Of a stretch of 64,000 nucleotides of DNA, positions 35,263 to 43,800 are shown one piece after another. Source of the DNA: Hymenobacter convexus (lineage in GTDB: Bacteria; Bacteroidota; Bacteroidia; Cytophagales; Hymenobacteraceae); assembly GCF_030580955.1 (NCBI RefSeq), contig NZ_JAUQON010000001.1:620001-684000 (forward strand), read 5' to 3'. The notes under the pieces were generated by a model. That model did not search any database, was not told where the DNA came from, and was given only the letters and a program-made list of their open reading frames with translations. The translations under genes were made by a program, and so were the position numbers. Within the stretch, counting starts at the first letter, position 1. Each line of letters starts with the position of its first letter.

Positions 35263-36054
35263 ATGAGTCTTCTCTACCCTTATTTTAACTATTTCCCAAG
35301 CCGTTGCCGTTGGTGGGGCTTCTTGCTGGGGCTGGTTCTGGCCAGCCCGGTGGCGGCCCAGCAGCCAGCCCCCGCGCCGCCTCACGATTCGGTGGCCGTA
35401 GCCGACGGCCCGCCCTGCCCGCCGCCCGCGCCGGCCCCGCGCCGGGTGGGCTTCGTGTTTTCGCTCGACAACCGCGAGTCGTTTCTGCACTCGTCGGCCG
35501 TGAGCATCATCGGGCTGAATGCGGGCGTGGTGCTGCCCGGCCACCGCTGGCGCCTGGGCCTGGGCGCCTACACCCTGAGCCGCGACTACGCCAACCTCTA
35601 TACCTACCAGTACAAAAACGGCAAGCGCACCAAAAAAATAGCCGATGTGCTCACCCCCCAGCTCAGCCTTACCTACCTCACGCCCAACATCAGCTACGTA
35701 TTCGCGCCGCGCCGCTGGCTGGAAATCAGCTTTCCGCTGGAAGCGGGCCTGGGCCGCAGCCACTATACCGAAACCGACCAGAACGGCCGCGTCACCACCG
35801 AGTCCTACGGCCTGTTCGTGCCCGTGGAAGCAGGGCTGAGCGTGCTGCTCAAGCCCACGCGCTGGGTAGGCGTGAGCGGCAGCGTGGGCTACCGCAAGTC
35901 GGTGTTCGAGGTTGATTACAAAGACGATTTCGACGGCATGTACTTCAGCTACCGGCTCAACGTTTTTGTGGGTGCCATTTGGCGCGACTGGCGCCGGCAC
36001 CGGCAAACCCGGCACCCGGCGCCCGACCCGGCCCCGGCCCGACGCGGCAGTTAA
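35263..36054 (+). CDS. Predicted outer-membrane beta-barrel protein
   Basis: The product is 263 residues. A signal peptide (WWGFLLGLVLASPVAAQ) is followed by a proline-rich linker and then alternating strands such as SAVSIIGLNAGVVLPGHRW, LGLGAYTLSRDYANLYTYQY, SLTYLTPNISYVFAPRRW, ISFPLEAGLG, GLFVPVEAGLSVLLKP and VGVSGSVGYRKSVF. This looks like an 8- to 10-stranded barrel. The basic tail DWRRHRQTRHPAPDPAPARR is unusual for a barrel. Function is unknown. It lies 59 bases upstream of the metzincin gene. Confidence 0.75.
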   Translation: MSLLYPYFNYFPSRCRWWGFLLGLVLASPVAAQQPAPAPPHDSVAVADGPPCPPPAPAPRRVGFVFSLDNRESFLHSSAVSIIGLNAGVVLPGHRWRLGLGAYTLSRDYANLYTYQYKNGKRTKKIADVLTPQLSLTYLTPNISYVFAPRRWLEISFPLEAGLGRSHYTETDQNGRVTTESYGLFVPVEAGLSVLLKPTRWVGVSGSVGYRKSVFEVDYKDDFDGMYFSYRLNVFVGAIWRDWRRHRQTRHPAPDPAPARRGS

Positions 36055-36113
36055 AAGAGCCCGGCGCCACGGGTTTGCCGTATCTTGGTTGCCCTCGCTT
36101 CTCTGCTTCGCTT

Positions 36114-38240
36114 ATGCTGATTTCGTTACCGTTTTTTCGTGTTTTGAGCCGCCGCCTGGCCCCGGCGCTGGCCCTGCTGGCCGCCAGTTTTGGGGCGGCC
36201 CGGGCTCAGGCATCTGCGCCGGAGTTGCACTGCCTCATGGCGCCCATCGAGCCTGCCCAGCGCGCCCGGCAGGCTGCTTTGGTGATTGAGGCCCAGGTGC
36301 TCGATGCCCAGGGGTTCTGGAACGCCAGCCACACGCTCCTGTTCACGCGGCACCGGCTGCGGGTGTTTTCGCTGCTGAAGGGCCAGGTGGCCGATACCAC
36401 CGGCCTCGTGCTCGTCACCGAAGGCGGCCGTCTCGGGCTCGACCAGCAGGTGCTCACCAACACGCTGGCGCTGGCGCCCGGCCAGCAGGGCGTTTTTTTC
36501 CTGACGCCCGCGCCCTGGCCCGGCCTGCCCGCCGGCGCCGCCTACACGCCCTACGCCAGCCAGCAGGGCTTCATCGAATTCAACACCACCGAGCGCACCG
36601 CCGCCGAGCCATTTCGCCGCTATCCGGCCCTGGATGCGGTTTTTTTTAAGGAAATTACCAGCCTCACCGGTCAGCCCCGCCAGTTGCTGCATGCTAACCC
36701 GGCCCTGGCGCTGGCCGCGGCCACTCCGGTTCGGCGCACCACGGCGGTCACCATCAGCAGTTTCTCGCCCCAGAGCCTGCCGGCAGGCGCGGGCGCGGTG
36801 CTCACCATCGTCGGCGACGGATTTGGCAGCAGCCGGGGCACGGGCTTTGTCGATTTCCGCAACGCCGACGACGGCGGTACCACCCGTGTGAAAGCCCGCG
36901 ACGGCGATTACCTGAGCTGGACCAATAACCGCATCGAAGTGCGGGTGCCCTCGGCCGCCAATGGCGGCTCGCCCGCCAGCAACGGCCACCCGGCCGGCTC
37001 GGGCACCATCCGCGTCACGGCCGCCGACCAGTCGGTGGTGGAAAGTGCCAGCGCCGTCACCATCATCTACGCCCTCACCAACGTGGAAAGCACCGACGGC
37101 ACCCTGCTACAGCGCCCCAACCACATTGCCCTCAACACCTCCGGCGGTATCAGCTTCCGCTTCGGCCCCAATTTCGGGGCCGGTGCGGCGGCAGCCTGGC
37201 AGCGGGCCTTGGCCACCTGGCGCTGCCAAACGGGCATGAACTGGGACGTGGCTGCCGCCAACGCCACCAACACCATTGCCGACGACGGCCAAAGTGTGGT
37301 GGCCTTCGACGCCGGCCCCGAGCTGCCGGCCCTGGTGCTGGGCCGCACCACCAGCTATTACCGCGGCTGCTACGCACCCAGCGGGGAGGTAGTATTCTGG
37401 GTGAAGGAAATTGACATGCAGTTTGATGATGGGGCCACGTTTCAATTCGGGCCCGCACTGGCCGTTGGCAGCCTGGGCCAGGTCGATTTTGAATCGGTGG
37501 CCGTGCACGAATTGGGCCATGCCCAGCAGCTCAACCATCTCATCCTGCCCGGCGCCGTGATGCACTACGCCGTGGCCCGCGGCCAGAACACCCGCGCCCT
37601 CAACAGCCTCAGCGACGTGGCCGGTGGGCGGCAGGTGCTGCGGGGGCGCAGTTTCCGTCAGCTCGGGTGCGGCGGCCCGGCGCTGCTGCCCGCGCCGCTC
37701 ATCGGCTTTGCGGCGCAGTATGCCGCCGGCACAGGCACCACGCTCACCTGGGCCACCCGCGACGAATGCTACTTGAGCAGTTTCGTGGTGGAGCGCAGTC
37801 TCAGCGGCGACACCCTGGCTTGGATGCGGCTGGCCACCATCGTCCCGCGTCCGCCCGCCGCCCAATACCAGTACGTGGATGCCCAAACCCCCGGCGGCCT
37901 GCACTATTACCGCCTCCGCCTGCTACGCCCCGACGGCACGCTCGATAACGTGGCGCCTGCCCTCATCACTTCCGAGGGCGCCAGTGCCACGGCCTCCATC
38001 TTCCCCAACCCCGTGACGGGCGACGTCCTGCGCCTGCAATACCCCACCGCTGCCGACGGCGCGGTGGTTTTCCGCATCTACGACCGGCTGGGCCGCCGCC
38101 TGCGCACCACCTCCGTCACCCTCACCACCGGCCTCAACGTGGTGCCCCTCAGCCTCACCAACCTGATTCCGGGCCTCTACTGCCTGCGCTGGCAGGATGC
38201 GCAGGGCAAAACCGGCAGCCGCAAGTTTGTGCGGTATTAA
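36114..38240 (+). CDS. T9SS-secreted metzincin-like metalloprotease with IPT/TIG domain
   Basis: The product is 708 residues. A signal peptide (LAPALALLAASFGAARAQ) is followed by a region to about 200, then an IPT/TIG domain (ITSFSPQSLPAGAGAVLTIV-like, about 215-310). The matrixin-like domain has VAVHELGHAQQLNHLILPGA near residue 465, which fits HExxHxxxxxH. The glycine at position 8 of the usual metzincin motif is replaced by glutamine. A fibronectin-like part and a T9SS sorting domain (ASIFPNPVTGDVLRLQYPTA, IYDRLGRRL, LIPGLYCLRW) complete it. It is likely a secreted protease. The substitution makes activity uncertain. Confidence 0.87.
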   Translation: MLISLPFFRVLSRRLAPALALLAASFGAARAQASAPELHCLMAPIEPAQRARQAALVIEAQVLDAQGFWNASHTLLFTRHRLRVFSLLKGQVADTTGLVLVTEGGRLGLDQQVLTNTLALAPGQQGVFFLTPAPWPGLPAGAAYTPYASQQGFIEFNTTERTAAEPFRRYPALDAVFFKEITSLTGQPRQLLHANPALALAAATPVRRTTAVTISSFSPQSLPAGAGAVLTIVGDGFGSSRGTGFVDFRNADDGGTTRVKARDGDYLSWTNNRIEVRVPSAANGGSPASNGHPAGSGTIRVTAADQSVVESASAVTIIYALTNVESTDGTLLQRPNHIALNTSGGISFRFGPNFGAGAAAAWQRALATWRCQTGMNWDVAAANATNTIADDGQSVVAFDAGPELPALVLGRTTSYYRGCYAPSGEVVFWVKEIDMQFDDGATFQFGPALAVGSLGQVDFESVAVHELGHAQQLNHLILPGAVMHYAVARGQNTRALNSLSDVAGGRQVLRGRSFRQLGCGGPALLPAPLIGFAAQYAAGTGTTLTWATRDECYLSSFVVERSLSGDTLAWMRLATIVPRPPAAQYQYVDAQTPGGLHYYRLRLLRPDGTLDNVAPALITSEGASATASIFPNPVTGDVLRLQYPTAADGAVVFRIYDRLGRRLRTTSVTLTTGLNVVPLSLTNLIPGLYCLRWQDAQGKTGSRKFVRY

Positions 38241-38268
38241 GCCGTTTGCATAGGTGCATTCGCACAAA

Positions 38269-38310
38269 AAAGGCCGTCATGCTTCGGCTGCGCTCAGCAT
38301 GACGGCCTTT
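38269..38310. terminator. Shortened palindromic repeat acting as a two-way terminator
   Basis: AAAGGCCGTCATGC pairs with GCATGACGGCCTTT around a 14-base loop, TTCGGCTGCGCTCA. The loop and inner arm are the conserved right arm of the main repeat family, but the rest of the repeat is gone. It lies exactly between two converging stop codons (38240 and 38327), with A and T runs on both sides. Confidence 0.85.
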
Positions 38311-38326
38311 CGCTATTTATGCGAGC

Positions 38327-38860
38327 CTACAAATTCCGGCCTAGCACCGGCGCGGCCGCGGCATCGGCCGTCGGCGACACGGCGTAGCTGGCCAGCTGCG
38401 CCTCATCGAGGTTGCCGTTGAACCAGTCTTGCTCGATGGTGGCGCCCAGCTTCTGGTAGAAGCCGATGGCGGGCTCGTTCCAGTTCAGCACTTGCCACTT
38501 CAGGCGCACGGCGCCGGTGGCGCGGGCCTCGGCCACCACGGCATCGAACAGCAGCCGGCCCAGGCCGCCGCGCCGCGCCGTTTCCGTCACCACCAAATCT
38601 TCCAAATACAGCATCCGGCCCTTCCAGGTGGAGTAAGCGGTGTAGAACAGGGCAAGGCCGATGATTTCGGCGGCTTCGTTTTCGAGCACGAAAAACCCGA
38701 AAATGGGCGCCGGCCCAAAACCGTCGCGCTGCATAGCGGCCAGCGTATTGGTCACGGCTTCGGGAGCACGCTCGTACAGCGCCAGTTCATGAATCAGGCC
38801 CAGCACCTGGGGCAAATCGGCTTCGACGCCGCGGCGGAGGTTGTAGTTGTCAGTAGCCAA
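38327..38860 (-). CDS. GNAT-family N-acetyltransferase
   Basis: The product is about 177 residues of the GNAT fold: YNLRRGVEADLPQVLGLIHE at the N terminus, then LYLEDLVVTETARRGGLGRL with the acetyl-CoA loop RxGGLG, and VRLKWQVLNWNEPAIGFYQK, typical of the diamine (spermidine) N-acetyltransferase-like branch. The start is uncertain. An ATG at 38938 gives 26 more residues but lies inside a palindromic repeat and reads like non-coding sequence. A TTG at 38860 gives the neat start (M)ATDNYNLRRG, which I prefer. The substrate is unknown. Confidence 0.85.
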   Translation of the reverse strand: MATDNYNLRRGVEADLPQVLGLIHELALYERAPEAVTNTLAAMQRDGFGPAPIFGFFVLENEAAEIIGLALFYTAYSTWKGRMLYLEDLVVTETARRGGLGRLLFDAVVAEARATGAVRLKWQVLNWNEPAIGFYQKLGATIEQDWFNGNLDEAQLASYAVSPTADAAAAPVLGRNL

Positions 38861-38904
38861 GGAGCAAAAGGCAAAGAGTGAAACGAAAAGCAGCCGGCAA
38901 CAAA

Positions 38905-38950
38905 AATGAGCAATGAAAAACGCCGGAGCCGGCATCATTCATTGCTCATT
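38905..38950. repeat. Palindrome of a separate kind upstream of the GNAT gene
   Basis: AATGAGCAATGAA (38905-38917) and TTCATTGCTCATT (38938-38950) are perfect 13-bp arms, with an inner GCCGGAGCCGGC. It is AT-richer than its surroundings. Confidence 0.75.
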
Positions 38951-38971
38951 CGGTAGCAGCAAATGACCAGA

Positions 38972-39202
38972 TTACATCTGGGGCTGCATCTTTTTGATGT
39001 CTTCGGTGGCATTAACCGAGTTCAGCTCGCGGAACTGCTCGGGCTGCTTGGCACCTTTGGTGGTGTCGGGCGCGGCGGGCAGGGGCGGCAGCGTGGTGGT
39101 GGCAATATCGTCGTCACCCTCCGTGGCCGAAGGACCGCAGGACGGCAGCGTGAACGACAGCAGGGCAGCGGCCAGCAGGCCGGGGAGGAGCGTTTTTTTC
39201 AT
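38972..39202 (-). CDS. Small lipoprotein, unknown
   Basis: The product is 76 residues. The lipoprotein signal MKKTLLPGLLAAALLSFTLP ends in the lipobox LPSC, so it is lipid-anchored. The mature part is short, acidic and Pro/Thr-rich (TEGDDDIATTTLPPLPAAPD), with no domain. Small lipoproteins of this kind are common in this phylum. Function is unknown. Confidence 0.8.
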   Translation of the reverse strand: MKKTLLPGLLAAALLSFTLPSCGPSATEGDDDIATTTLPPLPAAPDTTKGAKQPEQFRELNSVNATEDIKKMQPQM

Positions 39203-39331
39203 GTGTGGGGAAACGAATGCGGGCGCAAGTTACGCACGGAGTGCGGCTTGCAGCACGAAGAATTGCAGCCTGCCCTACGAGGAATATCAGGCCACCGTTG
39301 GGCCCGGGAGCCAACCGTGCAACTCCGGCCC

Positions 39332-40525
39332 TTATTCTACCACCGCAAACCACGGCACCCCTAGGCGCCCCGGCCGCAGCGCAACGGTGATTTTTTGCCC
39401 TTCCACAGTCTGCTGGTAAATGGCCTTGCTAACGGTCACGTCTTCGGTGGTGGCCACCGGGCCCCAGGGGCTCAGCTTGAGGTAATACGTGTTTTGCTTG
39501 CCCGAATTGTAGTGCTTGCCCACTACTTGCGGCGTGAACAAGACGGCTTCCGCCGGGTCGTACACCGCGTTGAGGGTGGACGTGGCCCCATAGCCATACA
39601 GCACGGCCAGCACCCCAATATGCAGCCCCACGCTAACCATCGACCCGGCCCGAAACAGGAATTTCCGGCTGCCGATGGCCAGGACAAGGGCGGCCCCTGT
39701 GGCGGCCGTGCCTACCCGCGGCCACAGCGGCGCATGGCTCACCAGTTCATAATCGAACAACGCCCGAATCAGCAGGCCCAAACAGGGTACCAGCACGGCG
39801 ATTAAAACGGCCGGGTGGCCGCTGTTGCGCTTTTCATCGATGCGCAGCGTGCGCGGCAGCAGCCACAGCGCCACTGCCGCCAGCACCGGCACCAGCAAAC
39901 ACGCGCCAACCGCCCATTCGTAGGGATGGGCATAGGCAATGGCCCACGCCCCGGCCGCACCCCCGGCAATGTTGAGGGTGCGGGCCACGGCCACGGCCCG
40001 GGTCAAGGCTGCGGCGCGTGCCTCGGGGGTGGGGCCCAGTTCATCATCGGCCAGGATGGCAGCAGTGGCTCGCTCGGTGTCCACTTGGTCGAGGTCGGGG
40101 TAGCGGGCCGCCAGCCATTGCTGCAGTTCGGCATAGCGCTCGGTCGTATCGCCGATTTTGAAAGTTGGCAGGTACGCTTCGGTGGGGTAAATACGGGTGT
40201 ATTTGCCTTCGACCCGGTAGCCGGCGATTTCCGATAGGGCCAGCGTTTTGGTGTTGAACGCGCCTACCTGGCTCACCTCCCGCGCCCCGATGATGACGCG
40301 GCCCTTCACCGTTTCAATCAGCCCGTAAACAAAGAAACCGGCCAGGCCCACCCCCAGTACCCCAAAGCCGATAATGCCGGCCGGAAACGGATTTTTGCCC
40401 CGCATCAGCAGAAAGGGCAGCGCCAGAAACACAAGTATCAGCGGGGGCATCAGCACATAAATGAGGATGCGGTAGCCTTTGGCGGTGCGGTACTCGCGGG
40501 TGTAGGTTTCCTGCCAGGGAAGCAT
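39332..40525 (-). CDS. Multispanning membrane protein, unknown
   Basis: The product is 397 residues. Two membrane segments (YRILIYVLMPPLILVFLALP, GIIGFGVLGVGLAGFFVYGL) are followed by a cytoplasmic PH-like part with GAFNTKTLALSEIAGYRVEG, then about five more segments. The C-terminal globular domain has GKHYNSGKQNTYYLKLSPWG and TVSKAIYQQTVEGQKITVAL. The last part resembles small beta-rich domains found after membrane regions in other Bacteroidota proteins. I do not recognise the family. The start is set at MLPWQETYTREY. Confidence 0.8.
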   Translation of the reverse strand: MLPWQETYTREYRTAKGYRILIYVLMPPLILVFLALPFLLMRGKNPFPAGIIGFGVLGVGLAGFFVYGLIETVKGRVIIGAREVSQVGAFNTKTLALSEIAGYRVEGKYTRIYPTEAYLPTFKIGDTTERYAELQQWLAARYPDLDQVDTERATAAILADDELGPTPEARAAALTRAVAVARTLNIAGGAAGAWAIAYAHPYEWAVGACLLVPVLAAVALWLLPRTLRIDEKRNSGHPAVLIAVLVPCLGLLIRALFDYELVSHAPLWPRVGTAATGAALVLAIGSRKFLFRAGSMVSVGLHIGVLAVLYGYGATSTLNAVYDPAEAVLFTPQVVGKHYNSGKQNTYYLKLSPWGPVATTEDVTVSKAIYQQTVEGQKITVALRPGRLGVPWFAVVE

Positions 40526-40618
40526 AGGGGACGCGTTGAAGGAGGAAGTGGAAGCCGTGCTTTGGTAAGAAAGCCGTTCAAGGTACACCAGGGCCGATAC
40601 ACCCGGGCATGGGCCCCT

Positions 40619-40626
40619 TACCTTTG
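40619..40626 (+). promoter_or_regulatory. -7 promoter element for the glycosyltransferase pair
   Basis: TACCTTTG matches TAnnTTTG in full and lies inside the 5' part of the open frame starting at 40609. It argues that translation begins later, at the GTG at 40660. Confidence 0.55.
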
Positions 40627-40659
40627 CTGTTAGCCCGGCGCTTAACCGGCTTTTCCCGC

Positions 40660-41424
40660 GTGGTTTCCCTTTCCGTCGTCATCATCACCTTCAACGAAGA
40701 AGTCAACATCGCCCGCTGCCTTGAGGCGCTGGCCGACGTGGCCGACGACGTGCTGGTGGTCGACTCTTTCTCCACTGATGCCACCGTCGAAATCTGTCGG
40801 CAGCACGGCGCCCGCGTCGTCCAGCACGCCTTCGCCGGCTACGTGGAGCAGAAAAACTACGCCACCAGCCAGGCCCGGTTCGACCACGTCCTCCAGCTCG
40901 ACGCCGACGAAGTGCTGACCGAGGAGCTGCGCCAGTCCATCCGTGCCGCTAAGCAAAGCTGGCAGCACGCCGCCTACAGCCTCGCCCGCCTCACCAACTA
41001 CTGCGGCCACTGGGTGCGCCACGGCGGCTGGTACCCCGACCGCAAGCTGCGCCTCTACGACCGCCGCCTGGGCCGCTGGACCGGCCTGCTCCTACACGAA
41101 AAATTCGAAGTTGACTTCGGCCAAACAACGGGACAACTCGCCGGTGACGCCCTGCACTACAGCTACCACAGCATCGCGCAGCACGTCAGCCAGCTCAACA
41201 AGTTCACTAGCATTACCGCTCAGGAACTGGCCCTGCGCGGCAAAACCCGGGTCGGCCTGTTTCACCTGCTGCTCAAGCCGCTCTGGAAATTCGTGCACGG
41301 CTACGTATTCCGGCTGGGCGTGCTCGATGGCTTCGCCGGCCTGTGCATCGCCGGCATCTCGGCCTGGGGCGTGTTCCTAAAATTCGCGAAGCTGAAAACC
41401 CGCACGGAAAACGCCGAAGCATGA
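40660..41424 (+). CDS. Family 2 glycosyltransferase (LPS core type)
   Basis: The product is 254 residues. The GT2 fold is visible: SLSVVIITFNEEVNIARCLE, DVLVVDSFSTDATVEICRQH, QLDADEVLTEEL with the DxD-like site, and GGWYPDRKLRLYDRRLGRW plus HEKFEVD, typical of the KdtX/WaaE-like branch acting on lipopolysaccharide core. A weakly hydrophobic C-terminal segment (LDGFAGLCIAGISAWGVFLK) may associate with the membrane. The GTG start is chosen because a -7 element overlaps the longer frame. Its stop overlaps the next ATG (ATGA). Confidence 0.9.
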   Translation: MVSLSVVIITFNEEVNIARCLEALADVADDVLVVDSFSTDATVEICRQHGARVVQHAFAGYVEQKNYATSQARFDHVLQLDADEVLTEELRQSIRAAKQSWQHAAYSLARLTNYCGHWVRHGGWYPDRKLRLYDRRLGRWTGLLLHEKFEVDFGQTTGQLAGDALHYSYHSIAQHVSQLNKFTSITAQELALRGKTRVGLFHLLLKPLWKFVHGYVFRLGVLDGFAGLCIAGISAWGVFLKFAKLKTRTENAEA

Positions 41425-42458
41425 GCCGTACTTTCCTCATCTCCCGCACCGATGCCATCGGCGACGTGGTGCTGACCCTGCCCGTGGCCGGGCAACTCAA
41501 GCAGCTGTTTCCCGGCTGCCGGGTGGTGCTCATCGGCCGCACCTACACCGCGCCGGTAGCGGCTGCCTGCCCGTGGGTGGATGATTTCCTAAACATGGAT
41601 GAGTTGCTGAAGCTGCCCGAGCCGGAGCAGGTAACCGCCCTGCGCCACTACGGTGCCGAGGCCATCATTCACATCTTCCCGAACAAAACGCTGGCCCGCC
41701 TCGCCCAGAAGGCCCGCATTCCCGTCCGCATCGGCACGCGCAACCGCTGGCAGCACTGGCTGACCTGCAACCGGCTGGTGGCCCTCAGCCGCCGCCACTC
41801 GCCCCTGCACGAATCCCAACTGAACCTGAAGCTGCTTCAGCCGCTGGGTTTCTCCAAGACGCCGCCTTTGAGCGAAGTAGCCCAACTTGTGCGCCTGCAA
41901 GCCGCCGAGCCCTTATCCGCTAAATTTCAGCAGTCACTCCAGCAGCGGCAGCCCGGCCAGCTCAACGTCATCCTGCACCCGCGCAGCCGGGGCAGCGCCC
42001 GGGAGTGGGGCCTCGACAATTTTGCCCGCCTCGCCCAGCTGCTGCACCAGGCCGGCCACCGCGTCTTCGTCACCGGCACGGCGGCGGAAGGGGAGGAGCT
42101 GGCCGACTGGCTTCGGCAAAACGCGGCTTTCCTCACGGCCGACCTCACCGGCCAGCTCAGCCTGCCGCAGTTCATTTCCTTCATTGCTGCCGCCGATGGC
42201 TTGGTTGCGGGCAGCACCGGGCCGCTCCACTTGGCCGCCGCGCTGGGCTGCCACGCGCTGGGCCTCTACCCGCCCATCCGGCCCATGCACCCGGGCCGTT
42301 GGGCGCCGCTGGGACCACATGCGGAGTTTATGGTGTTCGACAAGCCCAACTGCGAAGACTGCCGCCAGCATCCCGCCACCTGCACCTGCATCCGGGCCAT
42401 CGAGGCGGCCGCGGTAGCGGCCCGGGTAGCAGCTTGGCAGCCGTTGCCGACCGAATAA
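41421..42458 (+). CDS. Family 9 glycosyltransferase (heptosyltransferase type)
   Basis: The product is 345 residues. It starts MSRTFLISRTDAIGDVVLTL, the GT9 N-terminal motif, and has the acceptor half to about 165. The donor half has VILHPRSRGSAREWGLDNFA, VFVTGTAAEGEE and the conserved VAGSTGPLHLAAALG near residue 262. It would add heptose or another sugar to the LPS core. It overlaps the GT2 gene by four bases, so the two form an operon. Confidence 0.93.
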   Translation: MSRTFLISRTDAIGDVVLTLPVAGQLKQLFPGCRVVLIGRTYTAPVAAACPWVDDFLNMDELLKLPEPEQVTALRHYGAEAIIHIFPNKTLARLAQKARIPVRIGTRNRWQHWLTCNRLVALSRRHSPLHESQLNLKLLQPLGFSKTPPLSEVAQLVRLQAAEPLSAKFQQSLQQRQPGQLNVILHPRSRGSAREWGLDNFARLAQLLHQAGHRVFVTGTAAEGEELADWLRQNAAFLTADLTGQLSLPQFISFIAAADGLVAGSTGPLHLAAALGCHALGLYPPIRPMHPGRWAPLGPHAEFMVFDKPNCEDCRQHPATCTCIRAIEAAAVAARVAAWQPLPTE

Positions 42459-42690
42459 TTGCTGCTATCTGTCGATATAGTCGGGCCGATTCATCCAGTT
42501 AGTTTGTTAGTTACGGGCCGCTTTGCAACCTAGCGGGCGCCGCAATCCGTACATCGGACGAAGCTTGGCCCACCGTCTGGTGCGTTTTAAGGTGTTTTTA
42601 ACACGCGATAACGTGCTTTGGTGGGTAGCTTCGCATTGGCGGAAAGCAACTTGGCCACCCCCTTGCTCCGAGTTGCTGCTACCGCCGAAT
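42459..42690. other. Intergenic region before the ECF sigma gene
   Basis: The 291-base gap (42459-42749) contains the ECF promoter in its last 60 bases. The rest has no supported ORF. A loose inverted repeat (GCCCACC near 42570 and GGTGGG near 42620) is too far apart and weak to call. Confidence 0.35.
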
Positions 42691-42722
42691 TTGTCCTAAT
42701 CACCTATTCTTTCGTAGGTTTC
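42691..42722 (+). promoter_or_regulatory. Promoter of the ECF sigma factor gene
   Basis: TTG at 42691-42693 and TAGGTTTC at 42715-42722 are separated by 21 bases, close to the Bacteroidota promoter pattern (one mismatch in the -7 element). The leader would be about 21 bases. Confidence 0.5.
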
Positions 42723-42749
42723 GACCTGCAATTTCCCCCGCCCACCTGT

Positions 42750-43394
42750 ATGAGCGATTCTCCCGAACGGGTTAAACTGAGCAAAGAGGAAAAAGACCGC
42801 CGCTTTCAGGCCGAGCTCATGCCCGTGCTCGACCCGCTCTACAACTTTGCCTACCGGCTCACCCTCGACGAGGACGATGCCAACGACCTCGTGCAGGAAA
42901 CTTACCTGAAGGCGTACCGCTTTTTCGAGTATTTCGAGCCCGGCACCAACGCCAAGGCGTGGCTTTTTCGCATTCTCAAGAATTCGTTCATCAACGACTT
43001 CCGCAAGAAAAGCAAGCAGCCCGCCAAGGTCGATTACAGCGAGATTGAGGGCTATTACAACCCCGACGACGTCGAGGCCGAGGGCGAAATCGGCGCCTCC
43101 TCGTCCGACATGCGCCAGCAGTCGGCCCGCGACCTGATTGGCGACGAAGTGGCCAGTGCCCTAAATTCTTTGCCGGTCGATTTTCGCACCGTCATCATCC
43201 TCTGCGACCTCGAAGGCTTTACCTACGAGGAAATGGCCAAAGTGCTTGATATTCCGATTGGTACGGTGCGTTCGCGCCTGCACCGGGCCCGCAATTTCCT
43301 CAAGGATAAGCTGGAGAAATACGCCCAATCAATGGGATATGGCAATGATGCAATTGATGACGAAACGGAACTAACCGACGCCGAAAATAATTAA
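42750..43394 (+). CDS. ECF-type RNA polymerase sigma factor
   Basis: The product is 214 residues. Region 2 is in LYNFAYRLTLDEDDANDLVQ, with core-binding ETYLKAYRFFEYF and -10 recognition NAKAWLFRILKNSFIND. Region 4 is in SLPVDFRTVIILCDLEGFTY followed by EEMAKVLDIPIGTVRSRLHR. The acidic linker between them is long. It is an extracytoplasmic-function sigma factor of the sigma-70 family. The next gene is a small zinc-site anti-sigma-like protein, so they form a regulatory pair. The target genes cannot be read from the sequence. Confidence 0.93.
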   Translation: MSDSPERVKLSKEEKDRRFQAELMPVLDPLYNFAYRLTLDEDDANDLVQETYLKAYRFFEYFEPGTNAKAWLFRILKNSFINDFRKKSKQPAKVDYSEIEGYYNPDDVEAEGEIGASSSDMRQQSARDLIGDEVASALNSLPVDFRTVIILCDLEGFTYEEMAKVLDIPIGTVRSRLHRARNFLKDKLEKYAQSMGYGNDAIDDETELTDAENN

Positions 43395-43471
43395 CCTCCC
43401 CGACAAGAGCACGCAGTTGGCGATTCGCTCGCATTTCGTTGGCATTCACTCCTTTCGCAGCCGTTTCAATT

Positions 43472-43771
43472 ATGAACCCATCCGCTACTACTAAAACCAA
43501 TACGTCGGCCCCCGTTGCTGCTACCCCTGACAACGGCCCCGACTGTGAACGCGTGAATACTGTACTTGACCAACTCATCGAAGGCCAGCCCCTGACGATG
43601 GAAGAGGAGGACTACCTCATCGACCATGCGAACGACTGCTCGCCTTGCTTCGACGACATCGAGAAGCAGCGCATCTTCATCTCTTTCCTGAAGCAGCGTG
43701 TGCCCACTCCGTCGACGCCCGCCACCCTGCACAACTCCATTTTGGCGCGTGTGGGCGCCGTAATGGCCTAA
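43472..43771 (+). CDS. Anti-sigma factor-like zinc-finger protein
   Basis: The product is 99 residues, soluble, with CERVNTVLDQLIEGQPLTME, then EEDYLIDHANDCSPCFDDIE. HxxxCxxC in HANDCSPC is the zinc site of ZAS-type anti-sigma domains, and with the upstream cysteine it could bind Zn or respond to thiol oxidation. No membrane segment is present, unlike many anti-sigma factors. It lies 77 bases after the ECF sigma stop and very likely controls it. Confidence 0.82.
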   Translation: MNPSATTKTNTSAPVAATPDNGPDCERVNTVLDQLIEGQPLTMEEEDYLIDHANDCSPCFDDIEKQRIFISFLKQRVPTPSTPATLHNSILARVGAVMA

Positions 43772-43788
43772 TAACGGGCTATACGGCT

Positions 43789-43796
43789 TAGCTTTG
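43789..43796 (+). promoter_or_regulatory. -7 promoter element touching the gmk start
   Basis: TAGCTTTG matches TAnnTTTG. The gmk ATG is at 43801, so transcription from this element would start at or next to the start codon. No clear -33 TTG is seen. Confidence 0.45.
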
Positions 43797-43800
43797 CGCG

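Noticed and set aside
40609..40659. ATG start 17 codons earlier for the GT2 gene
   Set aside because: A consensus -7 promoter element lies inside that stretch, and the family normally begins near (M)VSLSVVIITFNEE.
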